In this document: piece by piece, positions 1 through 8,829 of the stretch | How positions within the stretch are numbered: the first letter of the stretch is position 1 | Layout of the letters: each line of letters starts with the position of its first letter | NCBI GenBank assembly: GCA_964446595.1 | Contig: CAYUPY010000007.1 | Coordinates: forward strand, 1 to 35,434 | Length of the DNA: 35,434 nt | Direction: 5' to 3' | Source of the DNA: CAYUPY01 sp964446595 | Lineage (GTDB): Bacteria; Patescibacteriota; Dojkabacteria; J137; JAEUSD01 | Program-made: the position numbers and the translations under genes | Notes under the pieces: model-generated | Told to the model about the DNA's origin: nothing | Seen by the model: the letters and a program-made list of their open reading frames with translations, nothing else | Database searches by the model: none

Positions 1-1
1 T

Positions 2-775
2 GCCTGCCTCACTATTGAAGGCGGTCGTCACATAGTAGTAGAGAGAATTCAGGAGCAGTTTACACCAAACGATATTGAATTTAGTAACGATAATCGGCTT
101 AAAATCCTTACAGGACCTAATATGTCTGGTAAGTCAACATATATCCGCCAAGTTGCTTTAATTGCTTTGATCGCCCAGATAGGCTGCTTTGTGCCGGCTA
201 ACAGCTATAAGTTTTCGTTAATTGACCGCATCTTTACTAGAGTTGGGGCAGCAGATAACTTAAGCAGTGGCGAGTCTACTTTCATGGTGGAAATGAATGA
301 AGCTGCCAATATTTTGCATAACGCGACCGACCACAGTTTAATCATTTTTGATGAGGTCGGTCGCGGCACCAGCACTTACGATGGCGTAGCCATCGCCTGG
401 TCAATTGCTGAGTACGTGCTACAAGAGATTAAAGCCAAGACTTTATTTGCTACTCATTATCACGAGCTTATTGCCCTTGCTGATAACTCGCCGAGTGCTG
501 AGAACCTCCATGTACAGGTACTAGAGCAATCAGGTAAGATTCTGTTTAAGTACAAGATCTCCGCCGGGGCTACCAGCCGTAGTTACGGTGTACATGTAGC
601 AGAAATGGCAGGTATACCTTCTACAGTTATTAAAAGGGCAAATCAAATTTTAGCAAACTTTGAACAAGAAAAGGCTACGCCACAGAAACCGCTAAACTCG
701 AAAACTCTACCTGACCATACGACTCCTAAAAAACCCAAAAAAATCCATCCAGAACAATTAGGGCTTTTAGGTTAG
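2..775 (+). CDS. mutS: DNA mismatch repair protein MutS, C-terminal part (5' truncated by window)
   Basis: The reading frame is open from base 2, so the gene begins upstream; 257 residues are visible. MutS recognises mismatches and uses ATP to signal repair. Seen in order: the GGRHIVVE segment that precedes the ATPase core, Walker A GPNMSGKST, the signature region around SSGESTFMVEM, Walker B DEVGRGTST, and the H-loop ATHYHEL. A short helical tail follows and the protein ends in QLGLLG. That ending resembles the QxxLL/F beta-clamp-binding motif known from MutS1 (inference). Stop is TAG. The ATG at 122 lies inside Walker A and is not the real start. MutS2 is unlikely because no Smr domain follows and the ATPase motifs fit MutS1. 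Confidence 0.96.
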   Translation, partial: ACLTIEGGRHIVVERIQEQFTPNDIEFSNDNRLKILTGPNMSGKSTYIRQVALIALIAQIGCFVPANSYKFSLIDRIFTRVGAADNLSSGESTFMVEMNEAANILHNATDHSLIIFDEVGRGTSTYDGVAIAWSIAEYVLQEIKAKTLFATHYHELIALADNSPSAENLHVQVLEQSGKILFKYKISAGATSRSYGVHVAEMAGIPSTVIKRANQILANFEQEKATPQKPLNSKTLPDHTTPKKPKKIHPEQLGLLG

Positions 776-781
776 AGCCCC

Positions 782-810
782 TTGCAATATATTCAATATA
801 TAGATATAAT
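782..810 (+). promoter_or_regulatory. Upstream tandem promoter P1 for the 878 gene
   Basis: TTGCAA at 782-787 and TATAAT at 805-810 are separated by 17 bases. This is a good sigma70-type match, just after the mutS stop. Transcription would start near 817. Confidence 0.5.
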
Positions 811-828
811 ATTACGACTTACATTTTA

Positions 829-856
829 TTGACAATTAGCTTACAGCACATATAAT
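829..856 (+). promoter_or_regulatory. Strong consensus promoter P2 for the 878 gene
   Basis: TTGACA (829-834), 16 bases, then TATAAT (851-856): both hexamers match the consensus perfectly. The expected start is near 863, leaving a leader of about 15 bases before the ATG at 878. This is one of only two perfect -35 boxes noted at a gene start in the window. Confidence 0.75.
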
Positions 857-877
857 AAGTAAGTTTTTTGTAAAAGG

Positions 878-1654
878 ATGGCAACAGGATTCTTTGAACA
901 CAATTTAAGCCCAATAAACGATGATATTGCTTGGCACCTCAAAGAAGTGCTTGGCGAGCCTGTTTTTCCTAATCACGACCGAGTACTGCGGGTGAGCAAT
1001 ATCTTTGATATTAACGCACTAGTAGATACCCACAGAGAAAATTTGCTGAATATATGCTATGAATACCCGATTTCCCAGATACCTATTTATGTAAATGAGG
1101 ATAACGAATTTCTACTACTTACTGTTCTTAATTATCGGGAAAGACAAGAAATGCATATTTCTTACACACCAGAGCCATACGGACACATACCGGACGCTTT
1201 AGCTAATCAACTAGAGAACCTTGGTATGCAAGCCTTCAACTACTCTGGCTTTGAATGGGTTAATGAGGTCAGTATTTCTGCATTACTTCAGAGTCTATTG
1301 ATTCTCTCAGCTTCAGATAGAAGTTTCAAGGTGGCAAGTATTAACGACTATCTTTTTGCTTTGCTCTGCATCCAAGGAAGCCTCAGAATCTGGAATATCG
1401 TTAAAACCATGACATCGAGCGATCAACCAATTCAATACCAGAGAGCACAAATCTTGGGAGATTTAGGCATTGAGCTAACAGGTTCAGCTACATTAATGGG
1501 TATGCTTAAAGAACCTACCTTAATTCGCTATCAAGATGGGGAAGAGTATGTGAGCATTTTTGTCAGAGATGAGCAAAACCAATGTTGGGAAACTAGATTT
1601 TTTGCAACAGGTGACATGGTGAGCCTAGTACTTAATACACCAGCAGAAGCCTAA
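878..1654 (+). CDS. Hypothetical cytosolic protein, 258 aa
   Basis: I do not recognise this family. The protein has no signal peptide or clear membrane segment and mixes charged and hydrophobic stretches like a folded soluble protein. The ATG at 878 follows AAAAGG directly, so the purine run is too close to be an ordinary Shine-Dalgarno. The start is supported mainly by the consensus promoter ending about 15 bases upstream. The next gene (1674) lies 19 bases downstream on the same strand and is probably co-transcribed. Two tandem promoters suggest strong or dual control. Stop is TAA. Confidence 0.75.
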   Translation: MATGFFEHNLSPINDDIAWHLKEVLGEPVFPNHDRVLRVSNIFDINALVDTHRENLLNICYEYPISQIPIYVNEDNEFLLLTVLNYRERQEMHISYTPEPYGHIPDALANQLENLGMQAFNYSGFEWVNEVSISALLQSLLILSASDRSFKVASINDYLFALLCIQGSLRIWNIVKTMTSSDQPIQYQRAQILGDLGIELTGSATLMGMLKEPTLIRYQDGEEYVSIFVRDEQNQCWETRFFATGDMVSLVLNTPAEA

Positions 1655-1673
1655 TTCGAACGCAGCTAAAAAC

Positions 1674-2033
1674 ATGACAAATATAATACCAAAAGAACAA
1701 ATCCACAGAGCCACCGAAATCGAGATTAGGGATAGCATTGATGGTACTCAATATCCAATAGAGGAAATCAACACCAAAATAGTCAATGCCCTAAGGGATC
1801 CTGCTCAAAATATAATTAATGTAAATGACTATCACCGCTTTACAAACCTAGTGTCCAGGCTATTCCTTTATCATGATTTAGCTGGTAGATTAGATAACGC
1901 AGGTGTACAAAATAAGATTTTTTACATCCGCCAGCAAGCAAAAAATAAAGTATTGAACTTTCAAGTTAGAATTGAGCTTGACACGGTGAAAGGCAGATAT
2001 ATAGCTGGATATCTACCTTTGCTTGAGGCCTAA
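1674..2033 (+). CDS. Hypothetical protein, 119 aa
   Basis: Small soluble protein of unknown family. It is charged, with no signal peptide or membrane segment. It follows the 258-aa gene by 19 bases and has no promoter of its own that I can see, so it is likely the second gene of that unit. No convincing Shine-Dalgarno precedes the ATG. It ends (TAA) 9 bases before the end of a convergent gene. Confidence 0.65.
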   Translation: MTNIIPKEQIHRATEIEIRDSIDGTQYPIEEINTKIVNALRDPAQNIINVNDYHRFTNLVSRLFLYHDLAGRLDNAGVQNKIFYIRQQAKNKVLNFQVRIELDTVKGRYIAGYLPLLEA

Positions 2034-2042
2034 AGCTTAACT

Positions 2043-2963
2043 TTAGCGCTTCACAATCTGATATTGATCTTCTCTGCCGTTGCTTTGGAGAAATATTTCT
2101 CTTTCCTCATTTCCAGCGGTAATAATCAGCCGCGCCATTGTCAACTGAGGATTTAGGTATTCAATATTCAAATGTGTAATTCTAGTAACATTTTGCCCCA
2201 TTTTTGTAACTAATAGGTTAAATACCCAATTCTTAAGTCCAAATAATCTTTTAGCATATTCAACAACATCTACATCCCCATTTAGCAGGGCATCTGGGAT
2301 CTTTGCAGTTTGAAAATGTCCCATCACCTGAAGCAGATGCTGTCTTAATTGCTCATCGTTTTGCCGAATACGGCCGTCTGAACTTTCTGTATAGTCTATA
2401 TCTTTAATCTGCTTGTGAGCATAAACCCTGTAGCTAGCCAAGCTAAGTACTAAATCGATTATCTCTGTACTAGTTTTATCATAGTGTTGTCTGCGTATTT
2501 CTACTCGAATTTGCAGCGCATTATGCGCTGCAGTACTTTGGTCAATCGTGTCCAGAATATTCCAGTCTATCAGGCGCTCACTTGGCTCTAGCGCTATCCG
2601 CTGCCATAACCATAAAGCCACCGCTTCTCGAATAATGGCTGTACGGCAATGGTTTTGTTCATCTGATTCAATCTTAAATTCGTCATATGTCAAATAATCT
2701 TCTTCTGTCCACAAGATCGCCTTCCCAAATACAGGATATTGCAAAGGCACGGGAGCATCTTGAAAATAACTACTCTGAAAGTAAAAATGATAGTCACCAA
2801 CTTCATCTACAGTCACATTGGTGACTAAAACATCACTAAAGTTAGGGTTTGCTTGTTCTAAAAGACTTTGCAGTTTAAGTTTAATCGAGATATTTTCTCT
2901 AAACGTTACTTCCTCTCCATGAATTGCAATTATCTCCGCGGGTCTAAGTTCTGCTGTTGACAT
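2043..2963 (-). CDS. Hypothetical protein, 306 aa
   Basis: Unknown soluble protein; the sequence is acidic, without signal peptide or membrane helices. The ATG at 2963 is preferred over an in-frame GTG at 2969. A TAAAAT box on the minus strand (2978-2973) lies only 3 bases before the GTG but 9 bases before the ATG, closer to the spacing seen at other first genes here. The gene is divergent from mfd, and the 39 bases between them must hold both promoters. Stop is TAA. Nothing in the neighbourhood reveals its role. Confidence 0.7.
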   Translation of the reverse strand: MSTAELRPAEIIAIHGEEVTFRENISIKLKLQSLLEQANPNFSDVLVTNVTVDEVGDYHFYFQSSYFQDAPVPLQYPVFGKAILWTEEDYLTYDEFKIESDEQNHCRTAIIREAVALWLWQRIALEPSERLIDWNILDTIDQSTAAHNALQIRVEIRRQHYDKTSTEIIDLVLSLASYRVYAHKQIKDIDYTESSDGRIRQNDEQLRQHLLQVMGHFQTAKIPDALLNGDVDVVEYAKRLFGLKNWVFNLLVTKMGQNVTRITHLNIEYLNPQLTMARLIITAGNEEREIFLQSNGREDQYQIVKR

Positions 2964-2988
2964 ACGCACTTTATTTTAACATTGCTGA

Positions 2989-2994
2989 TATAAT
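2989..2994 (+). promoter_or_regulatory. -10 box of a probably leaderless mfd transcript
   Basis: TATAAT is followed by 8 bases and then the GTG at 3003, so transcription should begin at or within a base or two of the start codon. No -35 box near consensus is present. Confidence 0.6.
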
Positions 2995-3002
2995 CCTGTG
3001 TT

Positions 3003-5483
3003 GTGTTGAAGATAATATCACTGAAAACACTACCTCATTTACAGCAGGCTCATATTCAGCATTTGGGTCTAAATTTGCACGCCAAAATCTTTTCGAGACA
3101 GATTCTGGATTACTTAAGAAATATCAAATACTTCTCCGCTAAAGAGCTTGATTTCAATGTGCTTAAGAAATTTCTAGAAGAGAACGGTTTTTATCGCCGA
3201 GTGGATGTTTTACAACAACCTGGGCATTACACCATAAAAGGAGACTTAGTGTATCTTTGGCCCGCTGGTTATGAACATCCATTGCGCTTGAGCTACTTTG
3301 ATACGGAACTAGAACAAATTCAGGAATATAATCAAGAGTTAAACCGTAGTGTGCGTAATTTAAATGGTGTTTATTTAAGCAAGGCAGAATATCTTGAGGC
3401 CGAAGATGCCAAATACGTTAGCGTGAACCTGACAGCCGATCCGCTTAATGGAAAAGCTGGGATATTTGCAGCAGCAAATATCGATGAGGCGGACTTAGAG
3501 TATCATTATGACTTTGTTTATCCTCAACTATTCTGGAATCGACTTGATTTATTTGAACGCGAAATTGAACGTCTGCAAGGGAATGGGTACTATGTGCGCG
3601 TGCTGACTAAGCACGCGCCACAGTTGCCAAGTAGTATTTGGGATAAACTTCATCACCAAAGGGAACTAGAGTCTGGTGAGGCCGCCGCAATCCTAGATCA
3701 GATCAAAAGTGATACTCCTGCCGGCTTCACCTCAGCCAATCTAAAGGTGGCACTTTTTACCGATCGTGAAATCTTTGGCACTATCTACCTGTCACAACGC
3801 AAAGCGGCCACCGCAAACAGCGAGAAGCTGCTCCGCCAGCTAGAAGGCGAGATAGAAGTGGGAGACTTCATAGTACATGAGGATTACGGGATTGGGATTT
3901 ACGCTGGGCTGACACAGGAAGAGATTAGTGGACAGCTGCGTGAGTATCTTGAAATTGAATTCGCCAATGAAGACAAGTTACTTGTGCCTATTGAACAAGT
4001 GTCCAAACTGACTAAATTTATTGGTAATGATGGGATTGCACCTAAGTTAAGTAAATTAGGTAAAGGTGGCTGGTCAACTGTACAAAAAAGTTTACGCAAA
4101 CTAGTACAGATTAAAGCCAAGGAACTAGTGGAACATTATGCTCGAAGAGAACTTGCAGATGCCCCCATCATTGAAAGTGAAGACAGCCCAGAATATGTAA
4201 GATTTGTCCAGCAATTTCCATATACGGCCACTCAGGATCAAGTAAATGCTACAAATGAGATTATTGCCGACTTAACTACTCCTAAACCAATGAATAGACT
4301 GCTAGTAGGAGATGTTGGGTTTGGTAAAACAGAGGTAGCAATGCGTGCGGCCTTTAAAATTGCAGAGGCCGGGCTGCAGGTCGCAATTTTATGTCCAACT
4401 ACAGTACTGTGTGCCCAGCATTACGAAGTATTTTTAGCTAGATTTAAGGGTAGTGGGATTAAAGTGGGCAAATTGTCCAGATTTAATACAGCAAAGCAGA
4501 ATAGAGAAGTCGTAGATCAATTAAATGCTGGTAAGTTAGATATTGTTGTAGGTACACATCGCTTACTAAGTAAGGATGTAAAGTTTAAAAATCTAGGGCT
4601 AATGATTATAGACGAAGAGCAGCGGTTTGGCGTGGCTCAAAAGGAAAGGATTAAACAGCTTAATTACGGTGTTCATCAATTGTCGATTAGCGCCACGCCA
4701 ATTCCACGCACTTTAAGTATGGCACTTACTAATATTCAGGACATTTCCATCATTGCGCAGGCACCACCCAACAGGAAGCCTATTGATACCATTCTAGTTA
4801 AAGGTGATTGGAGCAAAGTGCTGGAGGCAATTTCCCGCGAGCTTGCTCGCGGCGGGCAGGTGTATTTTGTACATAATCGTGTGCAAACTATGTCGAGTAT
4901 TAAGTCAAAACTGGAGAATCTAGCTCCAAGTATTCGAGTGATTTCAGCCCATGGTCAGATGTCTCCACAATCGCTGGACGCGGCTATGACTGACTTTTAT
5001 GAAAAGAAGGCAGACATATTATTAGCCACTACTATCATTGAAAACGGCTTAGATATGCCTAACGTTAATACTATTATTATTAATAAGGCTGATGCTTTCG
5101 GTTTATCACAGCTTTACCAGCTAAGAGGCAGAGTAGGACGATCAGATAAACAAGCCTACTGCTTACTTTTAACCAGTAAATCTCAAGACCGTAAAAGCTT
5201 GAGCACAAAAGATGCTGATGATGTAAAATCACACGCTGAACGAAAATTAGCATTAGAAAGACTAGAAGCACTGGTTGATTCTAGTGATTTAGGTTCAGGT
5301 TTTGGAGTAGCTAGTAAGGACTTAGAAATCAGAGGAGCAGGTGACCTGTTGGGCGAGAAGCAGCATGGTCACATCACTCAAGTAGGATACGCACTTTACA
5401 TGCAACTTCTCGCCCAAGAAATTGACAGACTTAAGAATCAGGCTGACTTACTTGCCCGGCAGCCTGAATATGTTACGTTGTAA
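3003..5483 (+). CDS. mfd: Transcription-repair coupling factor Mfd, short form (826 aa)
   Basis: Mfd removes RNA polymerase stalled at DNA damage and recruits nucleotide excision repair. Residues about 50-110 match the UvrB-like part of the family, with a PGHYTIKGD...WPAG...EHPLRL pattern. The RNA polymerase-interacting domain begins near residue 283 (VGDFIVHEDYGIG). The helicase core has Walker A GDVGFGKT (436-443), DEEQ (537-540) and SATPIPRT, then TTIIENGLDMPNVN and QLRGRVGR. Typical Mfd is about 1150 residues. Here the first UvrB-like subdomain is missing, and the protein ends soon after LYMQLLAQE, so the C-terminal D7 domain is also absent. Start is GTG at 3003, or TTG at 3006; no Shine-Dalgarno. 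RecG is excluded by the polymerase-interacting domain. Confidence 0.95.
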   Translation: MLKIISLKTLPHLQQAHIQHLGLNLHAKIFSRQILDYLRNIKYFSAKELDFNVLKKFLEENGFYRRVDVLQQPGHYTIKGDLVYLWPAGYEHPLRLSYFDTELEQIQEYNQELNRSVRNLNGVYLSKAEYLEAEDAKYVSVNLTADPLNGKAGIFAAANIDEADLEYHYDFVYPQLFWNRLDLFEREIERLQGNGYYVRVLTKHAPQLPSSIWDKLHHQRELESGEAAAILDQIKSDTPAGFTSANLKVALFTDREIFGTIYLSQRKAATANSEKLLRQLEGEIEVGDFIVHEDYGIGIYAGLTQEEISGQLREYLEIEFANEDKLLVPIEQVSKLTKFIGNDGIAPKLSKLGKGGWSTVQKSLRKLVQIKAKELVEHYARRELADAPIIESEDSPEYVRFVQQFPYTATQDQVNATNEIIADLTTPKPMNRLLVGDVGFGKTEVAMRAAFKIAEAGLQVAILCPTTVLCAQHYEVFLARFKGSGIKVGKLSRFNTAKQNREVVDQLNAGKLDIVVGTHRLLSKDVKFKNLGLMIIDEEQRFGVAQKERIKQLNYGVHQLSISATPIPRTLSMALTNIQDISIIAQAPPNRKPIDTILVKGDWSKVLEAISRELARGGQVYFVHNRVQTMSSIKSKLENLAPSIRVISAHGQMSPQSLDAAMTDFYEKKADILLATTIIENGLDMPNVNTIIINKADAFGLSQLYQLRGRVGRSDKQAYCLLLTSKSQDRKSLSTKDADDVKSHAERKLALERLEALVDSSDLGSGFGVASKDLEIRGAGDLLGEKQHGHITQVGYALYMQLLAQEIDRLKNQADLLARQPEYVTL

Positions 5484-5484
5484 G

Positions 5485-5490
5485 TATAAT
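5485..5490 (+). promoter_or_regulatory. -10 box upstream of the GH1-like gene
   Basis: TATAAT overlaps the end of mfd and sits 11 bases before the ATG at 5502, which would give a leader of only about 4-5 bases. No clear -35. Read-through from mfd is also possible. Confidence 0.4.
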
Positions 5491-5501
5491 TAGGCAAGTA
5501 A

Positions 5502-7328
5502 ATGACTGAAATAATCGTCCAAAAATTAGCTTTAAAGCAAGACGAATTAGCACACTGTGCCGAAATAGTTTCTGCGCTGAAGACTGAGTTTATTCATAAA
5601 CTACCAGAAGATTTGGTTGTAGAAATTGAAGAGTTATTTGCGGATACTGTAATTACCCTTTATAGACTTAAAAGTGAAGGACATATTAATGCAGTAACTC
5701 CTGACTTGGCATGCGCATGGTTTCGTCGCCATTACCTTTCTCCCCCTGAGTCGATAGAAGTCCTAATTGGTACCCGCACTTCTGCCTCACAAGTAATGAG
5801 ACCAAAACCGGGACACAATTACGGTATGGGGGACCCAACGCGCTCAGCCGAACCAGGCGAGCAATACCCTTCTTGGCCGGATGAGGTTGACACTATACGT
5901 GGACTAGGCCTACAAAGTGAGATACAGCAGGAAATCCATAATCTTCTAATGAAAGAAGCAGGATTTAGCTCCTACGCTTACAGTATGCCAATCCACAGGT
6001 TGATCAATAAGCATGGGGAAATTGATGAAAATGAACTTCTAAAACAACTAACCATAGCTAAACAGCTACTAGAAAGAGGAATTGAAGTAGTGATAGTAAT
6101 GCGGCATTTCGAAACGGTTCCTTACTATACAGATCAAATCCGCCGCAAATTGGCACGAGTTGTAGTCAATCGCTTTATTGAGATAGGAGTCACCAATTTT
6201 GTGGCTATAAATGAGCCTCAAGTCGAACTAGACTTGCGGCAAGTAGCAGGCAAATGGTCCCCATATAATATGTATAATGCTCTTCACTTTCTTGGCATAG
6301 GACCTGAACGTGATCTGATTAAGAATCACCGCCGCCAACTGAAAAGAGAAATTCGAGAATTCTATTGGATTGTCAAAATAGAGGCAGCAAAACAAGGTCG
6401 TAAAGCTAATGTGTTAAGTGCTGCTAACTTAGCCTCTTTTGATGGCTACAGCCGGGTGGCAAAATTTGTTGATCACCGAGCTCAAATGGGTCTGTATAAA
6501 GACGGTAATATGCACTATACCGATACGCTGGGTATACAAACCTATAACCATATTGTGACGAGAGAGCAAACAGTTATTGGAATGCGTAAATTTGATGGTT
6601 TGCAAGGAAATTCACTTTATCCCAAACTTTTTGCTGAATTATTAAAGGAAGTGTATACCAACTATGGTCATGGGCGGTCTCTGGCTCTAACCGAACTAGG
6701 TTTTAGCCTAAGTGCTACATTTAATGCGCTCGAACCAAACGAAAAAGTAGACTTTATTGAAGAAGTATTTAAGGAAGTTCATCAAATGGTTACCGAAAAT
6801 CGTGATATTAAGATGGCAGGAATTTGGCTGTGGACATATATTCGCAACTTTGAAATCATTAACCGCAGGCCGGGTGGTTGGTCTAATGAGGCAAACTTTG
6901 GCATAATCGGAGAACCTGATCGCACAGAAGTGCTCACAGACGACATGCCTGTTCCCATTAAATTCTATCCTAATAATCTACATCGGTTGAGAGCAGTTTT
7001 GCTAAAGTATCGGGCTCTTTTTAACCCAGATATATATCATTTGTTGCCTCCAACCCAGAAAGAGTATCAAACACACTTTGAAAATCTCGTTACTGCGATT
7101 ACTGACATCTATATGACCCATATCCAGGCTTTGAAAACCGAACGTTTCGTGGAAGGAAATAAGCGCAAGAAGCTTTTGCGGCTACTATGGAAGCAATTAA
7201 ACTACCTAGAGCAATATGCTTCCCAATCAGGTGACCTATTTGGTATGGAATATGCACAAAGACAATCGTGGGAATTCATGGCTAAGTTTAAACGTTTAGT
7301 GCCTGACGACATTCGCCGCGAGTGCTAA
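5502..7328 (+). CDS. GH1-like (clan GH-A) glycosidase, 608 aa
   Basis: Divergent member of the beta-glycosidase TIM-barrel clan, closest in pattern to GH1. Seen: GIEVVIVMRHFETVPYY, which resembles the GH1 strand with a conserved HHFDLP; then VAINEPQ, with N237-E238-P239 as the acid/base motif; SLALTELGF, with E398 in the place of the GH1 nucleophile (TENG); and AGIWLWTYIRNFE, like the late GH1 WSLLDNFEW strand. Family members would hydrolyse beta-linked sugars. There is no signal peptide, so it acts in the cytosol. It is longer than typical GH1 (about 450 residues), with an N-terminal extension of roughly 130 residues and a helical tail of roughly 100. Substrate cannot be told. A non-catalytic or transglycosylating relative is possible. 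Confidence 0.7.
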   Translation: MTEIIVQKLALKQDELAHCAEIVSALKTEFIHKLPEDLVVEIEELFADTVITLYRLKSEGHINAVTPDLACAWFRRHYLSPPESIEVLIGTRTSASQVMRPKPGHNYGMGDPTRSAEPGEQYPSWPDEVDTIRGLGLQSEIQQEIHNLLMKEAGFSSYAYSMPIHRLINKHGEIDENELLKQLTIAKQLLERGIEVVIVMRHFETVPYYTDQIRRKLARVVVNRFIEIGVTNFVAINEPQVELDLRQVAGKWSPYNMYNALHFLGIGPERDLIKNHRRQLKREIREFYWIVKIEAAKQGRKANVLSAANLASFDGYSRVAKFVDHRAQMGLYKDGNMHYTDTLGIQTYNHIVTREQTVIGMRKFDGLQGNSLYPKLFAELLKEVYTNYGHGRSLALTELGFSLSATFNALEPNEKVDFIEEVFKEVHQMVTENRDIKMAGIWLWTYIRNFEIINRRPGGWSNEANFGIIGEPDRTEVLTDDMPVPIKFYPNNLHRLRAVLLKYRALFNPDIYHLLPPTQKEYQTHFENLVTAITDIYMTHIQALKTERFVEGNKRKKLLRLLWKQLNYLEQYASQSGDLFGMEYAQRQSWEFMAKFKRLVPDDIRREC

Positions 7329-7371
7329 ACTTGCAACATCTTTTAAAAATTAATTCTTAACTACTTATAAA

Positions 7372-7965
7372 ATGGCTGACATCGCAAATGTAGCTAAATC
7401 TTATCAATATATTCCTAATCCTATGCACCAGTTGCCAGTAGGGGATGACGCGCCAGAGGAGATTAACATGTTGGTTGAAACACCAATGGGATCGATAAAT
7501 AAGTACGAATTTAATACTGATACTGGTTTGATTAAACTGGACCGAGTTTTATATGAAAAACTACCTTACCCTATTGAATACGGTGCTATCCCTCAAACAT
7601 GGGATGAAGATGACGATTTATTAGACGTAATGTGTTTAGTTACTTACCCAACCTTTCCTGGTTGTGTAATGAGTGTTCGTCCGATTGGCGTCATGCTTTT
7701 TGTAGATACAGGAGAAGTTGATGACAAAATTTTAGCAGTACCCGCTGACGATATTCGCTACAAGCATATAAATGATATTGACGACCTCACCGATTTCCAA
7801 AAAGATGAGATTGCTTTTTTCTTTGAACGCTACAAAGATCTTCAATTCAAATACAAAGGAAAAGAAGGCAAGCTAGAAAATAAAGGCTGGCATGGTAAAG
7901 ACAAGGCTTATGAAATTATTGAACAAGCTCAAGCACGTTACAAAGACGTGTTTACCAAGCAATAG
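7372..7965 (+). CDS. ppa: Inorganic pyrophosphatase, family I (197 aa)
   Basis: Soluble Mg-dependent enzyme that splits pyrophosphate to phosphate and so drives nucleic acid and activated-sugar synthesis. The family I core is clear: E36, K44 and R58 in the pattern VETPMGSINKYE...LDRVL, the Tyr-Gly of PIEYGAIP, and metal-binding aspartates in DEDDDLLDV (D80, D85 and neighbours). The usual Pro/Glu after the middle Asp of the signature is Leu here. IAFFFERYKDL matches the C-terminal helix. Length is normal or slightly long because of an N-terminal extension of about 20 residues. No Shine-Dalgarno is visible; the ATG follows an A/T-rich stretch. A strong terminator follows the stop (TAG). Confidence 0.95.
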   Translation: MADIANVAKSYQYIPNPMHQLPVGDDAPEEINMLVETPMGSINKYEFNTDTGLIKLDRVLYEKLPYPIEYGAIPQTWDEDDDLLDVMCLVTYPTFPGCVMSVRPIGVMLFVDTGEVDDKILAVPADDIRYKHINDIDDLTDFQKDEIAFFFERYKDLQFKYKGKEGKLENKGWHGKDKAYEIIEQAQARYKDVFTKQ

Positions 7966-7977
7966 TAGTTATGGTAT

Positions 7978-8010
7978 GCGAAAAGTCGGCAAAATTTGCC
8001 GACTTTTCGC
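7978..8010 (+). terminator. Perfect 33-base inverted repeat after ppa
   Basis: The arms GCGAAAAGTCGGC and GCCGACTTTTCGC pair over 13 bases around an A/T loop; the palindrome is perfect except for its central base. The right arm carries TTTT and the left arm AAAA, so it could stop transcription from both sides. There is no separate T-run after the stem. Confidence 0.7.
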
Positions 8011-8116
8011 CAATGTAAAACCTTCGTAAATTCTTCTCTGATAGAATTAACTATAACAACTCTAGTACCCCATAGTATGTGGTGCGTCTGAAATCAACAT
8101 CAATCAAATCTAAATT

Positions 8117-8803
8117 ATGGAATCAATAGCAGAACCCAGTTATCTTGGTAGTGTAAAAATTGCCAAACAACTTTTAACCACCAAATGGCACCCGACTGTT
8201 GAACAATTCACAAGTTTACAAATCTTCCCGGAACTAGAAATAAATGTAATAGAGCAACTTTTGAGTGGCAAACCATATGGTGATACTCAAATAGGCAGTT
8301 TTATTCAAAGTGCTTTTGAAATGTACAGATATTTACGCCGTCAATATCCAAATGTTCCTGTAACAGAGTACGTACATACGCTCAGCAATATTTTGCATTA
8401 CTGCTCGATAGAAAACCATAGCTTGGAAATAGGACTAAACTTTATGCGCCTTAAGGTAGTAAACGGTTATTACTTAAATCCTCTCGTAAGAGCAGAGCTT
8501 GCTAAGCTTGCAAACCCGAACATTCGTACGTTAACGCCTTTGCTAGGCCCAATATATGCGGACTTTGCAACTGCAGAGACCGTGGAATTAAACCCCTTGC
8601 TGTTTGGCATGATGGTCAATGGATTTGGTGCTTTCCTCCAACAAATCCATGCAGTATTTACGAGACCTAAGCATCATACTCAAATTGTAGAAGCACATCA
8701 AACTACGACCACTACAGTGCTTACTGCTTTAGTGCATAATATGCGAACTACTCAAGAAGTATCAGTGTTGAGGTTCGAAGATGAAGATGGTGTTGAAGCA
8801 TAA
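8117..8803 (+). CDS. Hypothetical protein, 228 aa
   Basis: Not recognised. The sequence is mostly helical by composition, with Leu-rich amphipathic stretches and no clear signal peptide or membrane span; a moderately hydrophobic patch lies around PLLFGMMVNGFGAFLQ. It is the first gene after the ppa terminator and is followed 26 bases later by another unknown helical gene, so the two probably form one unit. There is no good promoter: TATAAC at 8052-8057 is the best candidate and would give a leader of about 50 bases. Stop is TAA. Confidence 0.7.
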   Translation: MESIAEPSYLGSVKIAKQLLTTKWHPTVEQFTSLQIFPELEINVIEQLLSGKPYGDTQIGSFIQSAFEMYRYLRRQYPNVPVTEYVHTLSNILHYCSIENHSLEIGLNFMRLKVVNGYYLNPLVRAELAKLANPNIRTLTPLLGPIYADFATAETVELNPLLFGMMVNGFGAFLQQIHAVFTRPKHHTQIVEAHQTTTTTVLTALVHNMRTTQEVSVLRFEDEDGVEA

Positions 8804-8829
8804 CTCAATTTATTTTTTAGCACGGGATT

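Noticed and set aside
766..788. GGGCT/AGCCC inverted repeat over the mutS stop
   Set aside because: Only 5 base pairs with a 10-base loop and no T-run; too weak for a terminator call.
2030..2046. CTAAAG/CTTTAG inverted repeat between convergent genes
   Set aside because: Short, A/T-rich and made from the two stop codon regions; no T-run.
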